The notes beneath the pieces were generated by a model. It was not told the DNA's origin, searched no databases, and saw only the letters and a list, made by a program, of their open reading frames with translations. Of a stretch of DNA of 64,000 nucleotides, positions 1 to 8,406 are shown piece by piece. The stretch covers positions 620,001 through 684,000 of the forward strand of contig CAWBOJ010000003.1 in the NCBI GenBank assembly GCA_963790405.1, written 5' to 3'. The stretch's first letter is position 1; each line of letters starts with the position of its first letter. This DNA is from JBGSMX01 sp963790405 (GTDB taxonomy: Bacteria > Actinomycetota > Coriobacteriia > Anaerosomatales > JAGXFU01). The position numbers and the translations under genes are program-made.

Positions 1-28
1 GGGTGCCCCTACGTGAAAGAGGAGAATC

Positions 29-514
29 GTGACTGAGGGACGCGGGAGTGTTGTTGGCGGCGTGATCCTGATCATGCTCGGCGTCGCTTTTCTGGCGATG
101 CAGGTTCTGGGCGAGGGCGCAGGCGCGTTGGTGCCACTTGGTATCGGTGTCGCATTTCTCGTGTCGCACTTCGCCTACCGTTCGTATGGATTCCTCGTGC
201 CCGGCGCAATCCTGACGGGGCTGGGCTCGGGATTGCTGGTCGAGCAGTTCACAGACGTGCCCGGCGAGCCGATCGTGCTCGGTCTGGGCCTCGGTTTTCT
301 GCTCATTTTCGTGATCGACCGGGGTCTTACGCATGCCGGTCCGTCAGAAGGAGCGTGGTGGCCGCTCATTCCCGGCGGCATCCTCACTCTCGTTGGTGCC
401 GGGACCCTCGTTCCCGGTCTGAGCGACGCTGTCTTGCGCTACGGATGGCCCGTGGCCTTCATCATTGGCGGCTTCTTCATCGTGTGGCGGGGAATACGCA
501 ATCGGTCCGAGTAA
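29..514 (+). CDS. Small polytopic membrane protein, unknown function
   Basis: A 161-residue protein made almost entirely of hydrophobic segments (about five helices) with short glycine-rich turns. It resembles the LiaF/DUF5668 type of small bacterial membrane proteins, but I see no motif that fixes a function. The GTG start at 29 is chosen because AGGAG lies 6-7 bases upstream. It ends with a basic tail (RGIRNRSE) expected on the cytoplasmic side. The gene stands alone, about 120 bases ahead of the cation-channel operon. It is intact, with no frame changes. The coding call is firm and the family assignment is weak. Confidence 0.8.
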   Translation: MTEGRGSVVGGVILIMLGVAFLAMQVLGEGAGALVPLGIGVAFLVSHFAYRSYGFLVPGAILTGLGSGLLVEQFTDVPGEPIVLGLGLGFLLIFVIDRGLTHAGPSEGAWWPLIPGGILTLVGAGTLVPGLSDAVLRYGWPVAFIIGGFFIVWRGIRNRSE

Positions 515-633
515 GGGCGTCCGTATCCGGGTTCAGGCGGCGGTCGCGCTTGTGGTCTGTGTTTCTTCGGCTATATCCTGGGTTGGATGTTGACGGGGTA
601 ATCCGACCCTGTCTGCGGGCGGGAAACTAATCC

Positions 634-762
634 ATGCAGGTACACCGCTTCCAAAGTCCGTTCAGCCATTGGGTGAGCGGACTCGTCGTTGAAGTAATCG
701 TCTTTGGCGGATTCATCACAGTCGTGGCCGTGCTTGTTGCGGTCATCGTCTGGGTCTTTTAG
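634..762 (+). CDS. 42-residue single-pass membrane peptide upstream of trkH
   Basis: A short open frame starting MQVHRFQSPF and ending VIVWVF, followed by TAG. The first 15 residues are polar or amphipathic and the remaining 25 form one strongly hydrophobic helix. It ends 13 bases before the trkH start, and the trkH ribosome site (AGAGG) directly overlaps its stop codon, so the two are probably co-translated. Small single-helix subunits often accompany ion pumps and channels (KdpF with KdpABC is the known precedent), so an accessory role for TrkH is inferred. I do not recognise the family. Its length rests on composition and spacing only. Confidence 0.55.
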   Translation: MQVHRFQSPFSHWVSGLVVEVIVFGGFITVVAVLVAVIVWVF

Positions 763-775
763 AGGCGCGCCGGCT

Positions 776-2296
776 ATGTGGCTACGCCTTCGGCTCCGCG
801 ATCTGCGCATAATTTCGCACTACGTGGGTCTGTTCGTGATCGGCATCGGCTTCGCGATGGTCGTGCCGCTTGTGACGGCCCTCGTATGTCGTGAATGGGA
901 CGCCTCGCTCGACTACGTGCTCGGCATCGGTATCGCGTTCGCGGTTGGCAGCGGGCTTCGCCTTGCGCTCGCAGAGGATGCGAAGCTCACGCATGCCCAT
1001 GCGCTCGCTCTGACCGGTCTCGGCTGGCTGGCGGCATCCGCAGTAGCAGCCGTGCCGCTCGCGTTCTCGGGCAACTACGGGAGCTTCCTCGACGCGATGT
1101 TCGATGCGGTGTCCGGTCTCACCACCTCGGGACTCACCGTGGTGCAAGACCTCGACCACATGGCGTACTCGCACAACATGTGGCGGCACCTGACGCATCT
1201 CATCGGCGGGCAAGGAATCGTCGTGGCGGCGCTCTCGCTCGCAATCGGGCTGCGAGGCGGCGCGTTCTCGCTCTACCTCGCCGAGGGTCGCGACGAGCGC
1301 ATCCTGCCAAACGTCGTCTACACGACTCGCTTCATCTGGTTCGTGACGGCCGTCTACGTCGGTCTGGGCACGCTGGTGCTGTGGGGCGTGAACACCTACC
1401 TGGGAATGGCTCCCGGCCGAGGAGTTCTGCATGCGTTCTGGATCTCTGTCGCGGCGTACGACACCGGAGGATTCGGTCCGCAGTCGATGAACGCGATGTA
1501 CTACCACAGCTACCTGTTCGAGTTCGTGGGCGTGTTTCTCATGATCGCGGGCGCCATGAACTTCAACCTGCACGCGCAGGTCTGGCGCGGTGACCGCACC
1601 GAGCTGTGGCGCAACATCGAGACCCGGGTACTGGCAATCAACATCCTGGTGCTCTCGACGCTGACGGCCCTGGGGCTTGCCGTGACGAGTGCGTTCCCGG
1701 GTCCGCTGGAAGCCGTGCGAAAGGGTGCCTACCACATCCTTTCGGCGCACACCGGCACCGGGCATCAGACGATCTATCCGGCACAGTGGACGCTCGATTT
1801 CGGCGGGACTGCGCTTGTGGCCGTGATGCTGGCGATGGCCGCTGGAGGCGCCGTCTCGTCTACTGCCGGCGGCATCAAGGCGCTCAGGCTTGGCATCATC
1901 TTCAAGTCCGTGGTCCAGCAGGTCAAGGAGGCCACGGCGCCCAAGTCTGCGGTCATGCTGGCGCGCTACCACCACCTGGGCGAGCGGTTCCTGACTTCGA
2001 AGGTGACCGGAGCCGCAGCCATCGTGTTCATCATGTACCTGGTCACCTACATCACCGGTGGTCTTGTCGGTGCTGCGTACGGCTACGGTGCCGGTGAGGC
2101 GATGTTCGAGTCGATCTCGGCTGCCGCGAACGTCGGTCTGTCCACGGGCATCACGTCGCCGACGATGCCGGTGGGCCTCAAGTTGTTCTACATCTTCCAG
2201 ATGTGGGCCGGCCGACTCGAGTTCGTCGCGGTGCTCACGCTGTTCGCCTACGTCATCATGGGCATGCGTGTGCGTGTCTCCCGGAGGCGCGCATGA
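776..2296 (+). CDS. trkH: TrkH/KtrB-family potassium uptake channel subunit
   Basis: About 506 residues with eight or more membrane helices. The four pore loops typical of the superfamily of K+ transporters are visible: SGLTTSG (near residue 120), DTGGFG (near 235), HTGTGHQ (near 325) and NVGLSTG (near 450). The frame stays open upstream, but ATG 776 is the likely start: AGAGG precedes it by about 10 bases, and an earlier start would run into the 42-residue peptide gene. The family imports K+ (or Na+) driven by the membrane potential and needs a cytoplasmic TrkA/KtrA ring. No trkA is present in the window, so the regulator must lie elsewhere. The stop overlaps the next start (ATGA). Confidence 0.9.
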   Translation: MWLRLRLRDLRIISHYVGLFVIGIGFAMVVPLVTALVCREWDASLDYVLGIGIAFAVGSGLRLALAEDAKLTHAHALALTGLGWLAASAVAAVPLAFSGNYGSFLDAMFDAVSGLTTSGLTVVQDLDHMAYSHNMWRHLTHLIGGQGIVVAALSLAIGLRGGAFSLYLAEGRDERILPNVVYTTRFIWFVTAVYVGLGTLVLWGVNTYLGMAPGRGVLHAFWISVAAYDTGGFGPQSMNAMYYHSYLFEFVGVFLMIAGAMNFNLHAQVWRGDRTELWRNIETRVLAINILVLSTLTALGLAVTSAFPGPLEAVRKGAYHILSAHTGTGHQTIYPAQWTLDFGGTALVAVMLAMAAGGAVSSTAGGIKALRLGIIFKSVVQQVKEATAPKSAVMLARYHHLGERFLTSKVTGAAAIVFIMYLVTYITGGLVGAAYGYGAGEAMFESISAAANVGLSTGITSPTMPVGLKLFYIFQMWAGRLEFVAVLTLFAYVIMGMRVRVSRRRA

Positions 2297-2814
2297 GATA
2301 CCTGGCGAAGCACGTGTCCCTGGTCGTCATGCTCCTCGCGGTAGCCGTGCTGGCCCTTCCGCTGACCGCGAACGCCGATGACGTGCTCGAGCTCACCACT
2401 GCCGAGCTCGTGGTGATCGACCGCTCGCTGGACGGTTCGCGCGTTCGTGTGACAGGCGAGGCGATCGGCGAGGATCTTCGTGCCAGCAAGCACCACCGCT
2501 GGGTGAACCTGCTCGACGGCTCCACCGCCATCGGCGTGTTCGTCACCAACGAACTTGCCGAGCAAGTCGATGTCTACGGCGATCACACGCACAGGGGCGA
2601 CGTGGTCGAGGTCGTCGGCATCCTCAACATCGCGTGCGATGAGCATGGCGGCGAGTTCGACATACATGCCGAGGAGTTCAAGGTCATCGCCGAAGGGGGC
2701 ACAATCGAGCGTCCCGTGGCGCCGTGGAAGGGGATCGCGGGGCTCGTCGCCGTCGTGGTCGCCCTCGTGGAGATACGGCTCCTCAGCTATATGCGCGAAC
2801 GCGACTTGACGTAG
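2293..2814 (+). CDS. Exported or membrane-anchored OB-fold-like protein
   Basis: About 173 residues. The N-terminus is a signal peptide or anchor (MRYLAKHVSLVVMLLAVAVL). A beta-rich middle follows, in which phrases such as VRVTGEAIGEDL and RGDVVEVVGIL resemble nucleic-acid-binding-type OB modules found in secreted proteins. A second helix lies near the C-terminus (residues 148-165) with a basic cytoplasmic tail. ATG 2293 overlaps the trkH stop by four bases, and the ABC ATPase starts 13 bases downstream, so it is probably a partner of the MacB-like exporter or of TrkH. The OB assignment comes from pattern only, and the real function is unknown. Confidence 0.65.
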   Translation: MRYLAKHVSLVVMLLAVAVLALPLTANADDVLELTTAELVVIDRSLDGSRVRVTGEAIGEDLRASKHHRWVNLLDGSTAIGVFVTNELAEQVDVYGDHTHRGDVVEVVGILNIACDEHGGEFDIHAEEFKVIAEGGTIERPVAPWKGIAGLVAVVVALVEIRLLSYMRERDLT

Positions 2815-2827
2815 GCGCGGCAGACGC

Positions 2828-3575
2828 ATGGACGCATACGATAACCAGCCATCGAGCCGCACACGCCCGCTGATCGAGCTCGACACGGTGGTCAAGACCT
2901 ACGACACCGGCGAGGTGCCCTTCACCGCGCTCAAGGGCGTGAACCTGCACGTGGGAACCGGCGAGTTCGTGGGGCTGATCGGCAAGTCCGGCAGTGGCAA
3001 GACCACGCTCATCAACATGATCACCGGCATCGACCGGCCCACGTCGGGACGGGTGATGGTCGACGGCACGCCGGTGCACGAACTCAACGAGAACCAGCTC
3101 GCGATCTGGCGCGGGCGCACGATCGGCGTGGTGTTCCAGTTCTTCCAGCTGCTGCCCGACGCTGACGGTTGTCGAGAACGTCATGCTGCCGATGGACTTC
3201 TGCAACGTCTACAACCCGCTCGAGCGGCCCGATCGCGCGATGGAGCTGCTCGAGCAAGTCGAGATGGTGGACCAGGCGCACAAGCTGCCCTCGGCGCTGT
3301 CCGGTGGTCAGCAGCAGCGCGTGGCGATCGCGCGGGCGCTTGCGAACGACCCGGCGATCATCGCCGCCGATGAGCCGACCGGAAACCTCGACTCCAAGAC
3401 CGCCGATGCGGTCTTCAACGCATTCGAGGCGCTCGTCGAGCGGCACAAGACGATCGTGATGGTCACGCACGACAACGATCTGGCCGAGCGCGTCCGCCGA
3501 GCGCTGCACGTGCATGACGGCGAGATCATCGAGGAGCGGGTGAACCGGCCCCGCACGGAGGCGCCTGCACCGTGA
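2828..3575 (+). CDS. MacB/LolD-type ABC transporter ATPase (one frame break)
   Basis: ATP-binding subunit of an ABC exporter of the MacB/LolD/FtsE class. It shows Walker A GKSGSGKTT, Q-loop VFQFFQLLP, signature LSGGQQQR, Walker B IIAADEPTGNLDS and H-loop MVTHD. The reading frame breaks near 3158: deleting one base in the CCC-G-ACG stretch restores LLP-TLTVVENVMLP, the normal family sequence, so a sequencing insertion is more likely than a pseudogene. About 248 residues once repaired. The stop overlaps the GTG of the permease (GTGA), giving a translationally coupled ATPase-permease pair. Confidence 0.88.
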
Positions 3576-5977
3576 TCGCGCCCCGCTGGCGCAAGGTCGC
3601 CCGCGATCTGGCCGCACACCGTTTCCGCACGTTGCTCGTGGTGCTCTCGATCGCGGTGGGCATCTTCGCGATCGGCGTGGTGATGGGCGGCCGCGGCATC
3701 CTGCTGCGCGAGTTCGACCGCGAGTACGCGGCGTCGAGGACAGCGACGGTCGCGTTCTCGACGAGCCGGATCGACGAGCACGTCTTGCGAGCGCTCGAGG
3801 CGCGCGACGACGTCGCCGCGGCCGACGCCCGCAACGCCACCACGCTGCGCTACACGACCGACGACGTCACCGAGGACGACTCCTCGGGAGGCTGGGACTC
3901 GGTCACGCTGTGGCACCCACGCGACCTGGAAGACATCCGCGTGCAGCGCCTCACGCCCGAGGAGGGTCAGTGGCCGCCGGCCAAGGGCGAGGTGGTGCTC
4001 GAGCGCTCGGCCAAGCAGGTGGGCGACTACGCGATCGGCGACACGTTCACGGTCGAGGACAAGTCCGGCGACCGTCACAAGCTGCGCGTGGTGGGCTTCG
4101 CGCACGACATCAACGCGTTCCCGGCGATGTTCGTGGGGCAGATCACCGGGTTCGTGGACGCCAGCACCATGCGGATGCTCGGCGAGCCGGACACGTTCCG
4201 CAACATCCAGATCGTGCTGTCCGACCCCGACATCACACGTGCCGAGGCAAGCGCGATCGCCGAGGACATCTCCGAGCGCACGCTCGCTCCCCGCGGCGTG
4301 ACCGTCTACAACACGCAGGTGCCCGAGCCGGGGAGTCACTTCCTGGGCGACATCTTCAAGGCCGTCTCGCTGCTGCTGCTCGCTCTGGGCGTGCTGTGCC
4401 TGTTCCTGTCGGGATTTCTCGTGGTCAACACCTTGTCCGCGATCATGTCGCAGCACGTGCGACAGGTCGGGATCATGAAGGCGATAGGCGGCAGATCGAG
4501 CCAGGTCATGCGCATGTACATGGCGATGGTCGTGGTCTACGGCGTGCTTGCGGTGATCGTGGGCGTGCCCGCCGGCCTGATCGCCGGGCGCGCGTTCACG
4601 CAGTTCGCCGCCAGGCTACTCAACTTCCGCGTCACGTCGTTCGTGCCGCCGGCGTGGGTGCTGTGGCTCGAGGTGGCCGTGGGCCTGCTCGTTCCGCTGG
4701 TGGCCGCGTGGGTGCCGGTGCGCATGGGCACGCGCGTCAGCGTGGTGCGCGCTCTGAGCGCGACCGGCATCAGCGCCGCGCAGTTCGGGCACGGGCTGGT
4801 CGACCGCATCCTGGGGCTGCTACGCGGCCTGCCCCGGCCGGTGGCGCTCTCGCTTCGCAACACGTTTCTGCGCAAGGGTCGGCTCGCACTCACGCTCACG
4901 ACGCTGGGGCTGGCCTCGGGCGTGGTGATGGCGGTCCTGGGCGTGCGCGCGACGATGATCTCGACCGTCGACGCGATCGACTCGTGGTGGAACTACGACA
5001 TTCAGATCGGATTCGCAGAGCCGAGGAATGCCCAAAGTGTCGAGGACGAGGCCCTCAAGACGCGCGGCATCACGGCGGTGGAGACCTGGATCGAGCGAGC
5101 GGCGAGCTTCGAGCGCGACGACGGCACCGTGAACGAGTCGCTCTACGTGATCGGTCTGCCCGCGGACACGGACTTCATCGTGCCGAGGCTGGTGCACGGC
5201 CGGTGGCTCGAGGTCGGCGAACGAGACGCGATCGTGGTCAACACCGACGTGTACAAAGACGAGCCCGAGATGCGCGTGGGCCGCATGGTGACTCTCGATG
5301 TCGGTGGGGTCGAGCACGACTTCACGGTGGTGGGTGTCGTGCAAGGCCAGCTCATGGGGCCGGTCGTGTTCACGGACCGCAGCGATCTCGACAAGATCGT
5401 GGGTGCCGAAGGCGCGGTGACGAGCCTGATGGTGAAGACCGAGAACCCCACGGCGGCCGGTCAGGCGCGCACGGCGATCGCGCTCGAAGGGCGGCTCGAG
5501 GATGCCGGTCTGGCCGCGGCGACCACCGAGACGCAGCAGGCCATGCGCGAGCGCGCCTCGAACCAGTTCGGGATCCTCGTGGCGTTTCTCGTGATCATGG
5601 CCGCCCTGGTCGCGGCGGTGGGCGTGATCGGACTCACCGGCACGATGACGATCAACGTGCTCGAGTCCACGCGCGAGATCGGCGTCATGCGCGCATTGGG
5701 CGCGTCGCACCGCTCGATCTACCAGATCTTCATGACCGAGGGCATCGCTGTGGGCTTCATCGCGTGGATGATCGGCACGGTACTGGCCTACCCGATGAGC
5801 CTTGGGCTCACGCGCCTGCTCGAGCAAGCGATGGGGATGCCGCTCCAGTTCACGTTCTCGTGGACGGGCGTGGGGCTGTGGCTGGCCTGCGTGATCGTGA
5901 TCGCCGCACTCGCGAGCCTCGCGCCCGCGTATCGCGCGTCGCAGGTGAGCGTGCGCGACGCCATCGCCTACGAGTAG
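3572..5977 (+). CDS. FtsX-family ABC permease with duplicated MacB/FtsX module
   Basis: 801 residues, intact. It has an N-terminal helix at residues 15-40, a large extracytoplasmic MacB-type periplasmic core domain, and an FtsX helix cluster near residues 255-400. A second helix, core domain and FtsX cluster follow to the C-terminus (residues 430-800). This two-module layout is typical of actinobacterial and firmicute peptide or lipoprotein exporters that pair with a stand-alone MacB-type ATPase, here the preceding gene. The substrate cannot be inferred. GTG 3572 overlaps the ATPase stop. Confidence 0.9.
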   Translation: MIAPRWRKVARDLAAHRFRTLLVVLSIAVGIFAIGVVMGGRGILLREFDREYAASRTATVAFSTSRIDEHVLRALEARDDVAAADARNATTLRYTTDDVTEDDSSGGWDSVTLWHPRDLEDIRVQRLTPEEGQWPPAKGEVVLERSAKQVGDYAIGDTFTVEDKSGDRHKLRVVGFAHDINAFPAMFVGQITGFVDASTMRMLGEPDTFRNIQIVLSDPDITRAEASAIAEDISERTLAPRGVTVYNTQVPEPGSHFLGDIFKAVSLLLLALGVLCLFLSGFLVVNTLSAIMSQHVRQVGIMKAIGGRSSQVMRMYMAMVVVYGVLAVIVGVPAGLIAGRAFTQFAARLLNFRVTSFVPPAWVLWLEVAVGLLVPLVAAWVPVRMGTRVSVVRALSATGISAAQFGHGLVDRILGLLRGLPRPVALSLRNTFLRKGRLALTLTTLGLASGVVMAVLGVRATMISTVDAIDSWWNYDIQIGFAEPRNAQSVEDEALKTRGITAVETWIERAASFERDDGTVNESLYVIGLPADTDFIVPRLVHGRWLEVGERDAIVVNTDVYKDEPEMRVGRMVTLDVGGVEHDFTVVGVVQGQLMGPVVFTDRSDLDKIVGAEGAVTSLMVKTENPTAAGQARTAIALEGRLEDAGLAAATTETQQAMRERASNQFGILVAFLVIMAALVAAVGVIGLTGTMTINVLESTREIGVMRALGASHRSIYQIFMTEGIAVGFIAWMIGTVLAYPMSLGLTRLLEQAMGMPLQFTFSWTGVGLWLACVIVIAALASLAPAYRASQVSVRDAIAYE

Positions 5978-6012
5978 ACCTGCCGAGGAGCCCGGCTGCG
6001 ACCCCGGCCGCG

Positions 6013-6303
6013 CTACCGCAGCTCGCCCGAGTCCTTGTCGACGTAGGTGTTGTGCGGGTAGCACCACAGCCAGTCGCCGTGTCCTCCGTCCGGGTCCGCC
6101 GGCCCGATGATCGCGTGCCCGGTCTCCTCGTAGTGCGCGCGGGCGTGCTTGTTCTTCGACGAGTCGCAGCAGCCCACGTGTCCGCAGACCTTGCACACGT
6201 CGAGCGAGACCCACGTGTCGCCGGTCTTCGCGCACTCCTCGCAGTACTCGGCCTGGGTGACCAGGTTCGGGTCGATTCAGTCGAAGTGATCGCAGTGTCC
6301 CAT
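6013..6303 (-). CDS. UBP-type zinc-finger protein with in-frame UGA at codon 9 (candidate selenoprotein)
   Basis: From ATG 6303 the frame reads MGHCDHFD-UGA-ID and then a complete UBP-type zinc finger: CEEC near residues 22-25, TGDTWVSLDVCKVCGHVGCC, CDSSKNKHARAHYEETGH and a terminal WLWCY block. This matches the small bacterial stand-alone ZnF-UBP family closely. GAGAGGAG lies 6 bases before ATG 6303, and residues before the UGA (C-x-H-F-D) match the family N-terminus (C-x-H-L-D), so the start upstream of the UGA is well supported. Without readthrough the protein would lose its first zinc ligands. A hairpin sits 11 bases after the UGA. Selenocysteine, a nonsense change, or a base error (UGG to UGA) all remain possible. 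Confidence 0.75.
6252..6265 (-). promoter_or_regulatory. SECIS-like hairpin after the UGA of the UBP zinc-finger gene
   Basis: In the minus-strand transcript a perfect five-base-pair stem CCUGG/CCAGG with loop UCAC begins 12 bases after UGA (6279-6277). Bacterial SECIS elements place the apical loop roughly 16-37 bases after the UGA, and here it starts at +17. Spacing matches the hairpins after the other two UGA codons in this window. The stem is short, and GC-rich coding DNA forms such hairpins by chance, so this is suggestive only. Confidence 0.35.
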
Positions 6304-6427
6304 GGTGGCTCCTCTCGGCGCGTCGGAGTGTCGCGCAGTGCGCGCCTGTGTCACTAGATACCCGTAGCGGCTGCGTCCACTGTGCCCAACCGGGGAATAG
6401 GTACTGACAGACGCCAGGGAGGCATCC

Positions 6428-7048
6428 ATGAGGCTCAACAAGCGATTCGCATCGATCGTCCTGACTGTGCTCCTGCTGCTGGGCATGGTGGGGTGCTCGA
6501 GCGAGACTGCCGAGACGCCCTCTTCCGACACGCCTGCCGAGGAGCCCTCGACCGGCGCTGCGGGTGATGCCGCGAATGACACTGCCGGCGATGCGCCTGC
6601 GCCCGGCACGGCGGCACTCGCGTGGACCGACTTCGAGCTGGTCGATGTCGAGACCGGCGAGACGTTCACGATCGGCGAGCTGTCGGGCACGCCGGTGTAC
6701 GTCCAAGCCTTCGCGGTGTGGTGACCCACGTGCAAGCGCCAGTTGGGCGCACTGACAGAACTCATCCAGTCCGGTGCCGATGTCGTTGTCGTTGCCATGG
6801 ACTCCGAGCCGTTCGAAGAGCCGGACGCCGTTCTCGCACACAAGAATGACAACGGGTTCGAGGGCACCTTCGCCGTAGCGACCGAGGAGATGATCTTGGC
6901 GCTGCAAGAGGAGTTCGGGCCTGAGATCATCACGCCCCCGGCTTCGCCGGTGGTGTTGCTCGGAGCAGACCAAGACGCAGCACGCTTGCTGCCACGCGGC
7001 TTCAAAGACCTCGATACGTTGCGCACCGAGCTCGAGGCGGGACCGTAG
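6428..7048 (+). CDS. Thioredoxin-like selenoprotein lipoprotein (U-x-x-C active site)
   Basis: 206 residues when the in-frame UGA at 6722-6724 is read as selenocysteine. An N-terminal lipoprotein signal has lipobox LGMVGC (near residue 22). A Ser/Thr/Pro/Ala-rich linker follows, then a thioredoxin/TlpA fold: FELVDVETGETFTIGEL, the beta strand VYVQAFAVW, the active site W-U-P-T-C and a C-terminal thioredoxin half. UGA replaces the first cysteine of the usual WCxxC, exactly where selenocysteine occurs in known thioredoxin-fold selenoproteins. AGGGAGG precedes the ATG. The next gene, two bases downstream, is CcdA, the membrane electron donor for such proteins. The likely role is extracytoplasmic thiol or peroxide redox chemistry. 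Confidence 0.88.
6736..6750 (+). promoter_or_regulatory. Candidate SECIS hairpin of the thioredoxin-like selenoprotein
   Basis: Stem GCGCC/GGCGC with loop AGUUG starts 12 bases after the UGA (6722-6724), placing the loop at +17, inside the usual bacterial window. The loop contains GU, as in the well-studied E. coli fdhF element. It overlaps codons for K-R-Q-L-G just after the active site. Confidence 0.5.
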
Positions 7049-7050
7049 GC

Positions 7051-7719
7051 GTGGGGGTGTTCTCCAACGCGCTCGAGTTCCTGTGGCTCGGCATCATCAC
7101 GCCGTTGACGGCGGTGTGCGTGATCCCGCTGTACCCGGCGTTTCTCGCGCGTCTGTCGCGCACGGTCGGGGGGCGGCACAACGACCGCAAGCTGCTGGCC
7201 ATGTTCGGTGTGCTGGTTGTCGCAGGCGTGATCGCGTTCATGGCGGTCCTCGGGCTCGTCTTCACGCGCTATCTGCAAGTCTCGCTCACGCGCGTGATCG
7301 GTGTGGTGTCGCCCATCGCGTTCGGGGTACTCGCGGTCATCGCGGTGCTGATGCTTCTCGACATCAAGATCAAGCGCAAAGTGCGTCCGAACCGGCTGGC
7401 GAACCCGTACGTGTCGGCGTTTCTGTACGGGTTCTTCTTCGGCGGCATCGTTGTCCCATGCAACCCTGCCATCATCACGGCTGCGTTCCTGCGGGCGAGC
7501 ACGGTCACGAGTCAGATCGCCAACCAGGTGAACTTCGTGTTCTACGGGCTGGGCATCGGCATGCCGCTGCTGGCATTCTCGCTCGTCTCGCCCGCGTTCA
7601 GCCGCAAGATGGTGAACTTCTTCGTGAAGTACAGCTCGTGGATCAACCGCATCGCGGGAGCGATCCTTCTGGGCATCTCGCTGTACTACCTCATCTTCGT
7701 GTTCCACGTGTTCGGGTAG
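7051..7719 (+). CDS. ccdA: CcdA/DsbD-type transmembrane thiol:disulfide electron carrier
   Basis: 222 residues with six predicted helices. The two conserved membrane cysteines of the CcdA family are present in TAVCVIPLYPAF (near residue 24) and VVPCNPAII (near residue 134). The family passes electrons from cytoplasmic thioredoxin across the membrane to extracytoplasmic thioredoxin-fold proteins. GTG 7051 follows the selenoprotein stop by two bases, so the upstream selenolipoprotein is the obvious acceptor. Cytochrome c maturation is the best known role of CcdA, but no cytochrome genes are nearby, so a dedicated redox relay is inferred. Confidence 0.9.
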   Translation: MGVFSNALEFLWLGIITPLTAVCVIPLYPAFLARLSRTVGGRHNDRKLLAMFGVLVVAGVIAFMAVLGLVFTRYLQVSLTRVIGVVSPIAFGVLAVIAVLMLLDIKIKRKVRPNRLANPYVSAFLYGFFFGGIVVPCNPAIITAAFLRASTVTSQIANQVNFVFYGLGIGMPLLAFSLVSPAFSRKMVNFFVKYSSWINRIAGAILLGISLYYLIFVFHVFG

Positions 7720-7827
7720 GGCAGGGCCGAGGAGTAGAATGCGCGTGGGGATTGCCCGTGCGGGGGCGCGGGGTATGGGGAAACGTGCAGCTGCGTTTGT
7801 GGGGTTGTGCGGACTGCATGGTCAGAC

Positions 7828-7834
7828 GTTGGGC
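7828..7834 (+). other. GTTGGGC recombination core-like site (attI- or attC-type)
   Basis: A perfect match to the integron core consensus GTTRRRY, 26 bases upstream of the first small gene of the accessory block. If the block is a cassette array, this would be the left boundary, with recombination between G and TT. No clear partner half-site is visible to its left, and a seven-base match can occur by chance. Confidence 0.3.
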
Positions 7835-7859
7835 GCACTTCGGGGGGCGGTTGCGAAAC

Positions 7860-8406
7860 ATGGACGTCAGTCAGTTGAAGGAATGGATTCTCACTGTATC
7901 TGCCAGCATATCCATGCTTGCTGTTGCAGTCGGAGTGTGGATGTCACTCAAGGAGTACCGCCTGAAGCTTCAGGCTGAGGCGCGGGAAAGGCGAAGTGCA
8001 GAAGTCGAGGCGGAAATCCGTCTTCAGACGCTCTTCTCCGAGTTGATGAGCAGGGCGAACGGGAGAAGCGGCTACGCCGTCTCTGAGAATGCGGCCCAGT
8101 TCGTCCTGCAGAACCTTCACTCTGATGAGGGCACGCTGGACCTCGAGACGTTGAACCAGGCGGTCGAAGACGGAGCCATCCTGACCCTGCCTGTTGGTGC
8201 CGCTGCGCAGGATGCCGCCGTGGCTGCGATAGCGGGACTCACGATTCGACATCCTGAGCTTCGCGACACTGGTTTGAGAGCCCTCGAGTCGCTGGACTCA
8301 GGTTCCGGTTGCTTGTGCCTCGTCCTACCTCGAGAGCGTCAGGAAGGCTGTCGAATCGTCCGCGCAGGCGCCTAACAAGCGCATCGAGCAGAACGCGGGG
8401 AGGTAG
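7860..8406 (+). CDS. Unknown small membrane-anchored protein (frame break near the end)
   Basis: Starts MDVSQLKEWILTVSASISML: one N-terminal helix (residues 8-30), then a charged coiled segment (LKEYRLKLQAEARERRSAEV) and a helical cytoplasmic domain. The frame opened at ATG 7860 would stop at 8375, but shifting near 8315 gives the more protein-like ending SSYLESVRKAVESSAQAP and stops at 8406, inside the first attC-like repeat, as cassette genes usually do. Single-helix plus coiled-coil proteins of this kind are common in cassette and defence regions, but I do not recognise the family. Confidence 0.6.

Noticed and set aside
3150..3165. Programmed ribosomal frameshift in the ABC ATPase
   Set aside because: No slippery heptamer or pseudoknot is evident, and identical single-base breaks occur in many unrelated genes, so sequence error is the common cause.
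4820..6973. Long open frame on the minus strand opposite the ABC permease
   Set aside because: It is a codon-bias shadow: Arg/His-rich, no domain sense, and opposite genes with clear families. Similar shadows lie opposite mfd and the trkH gene.
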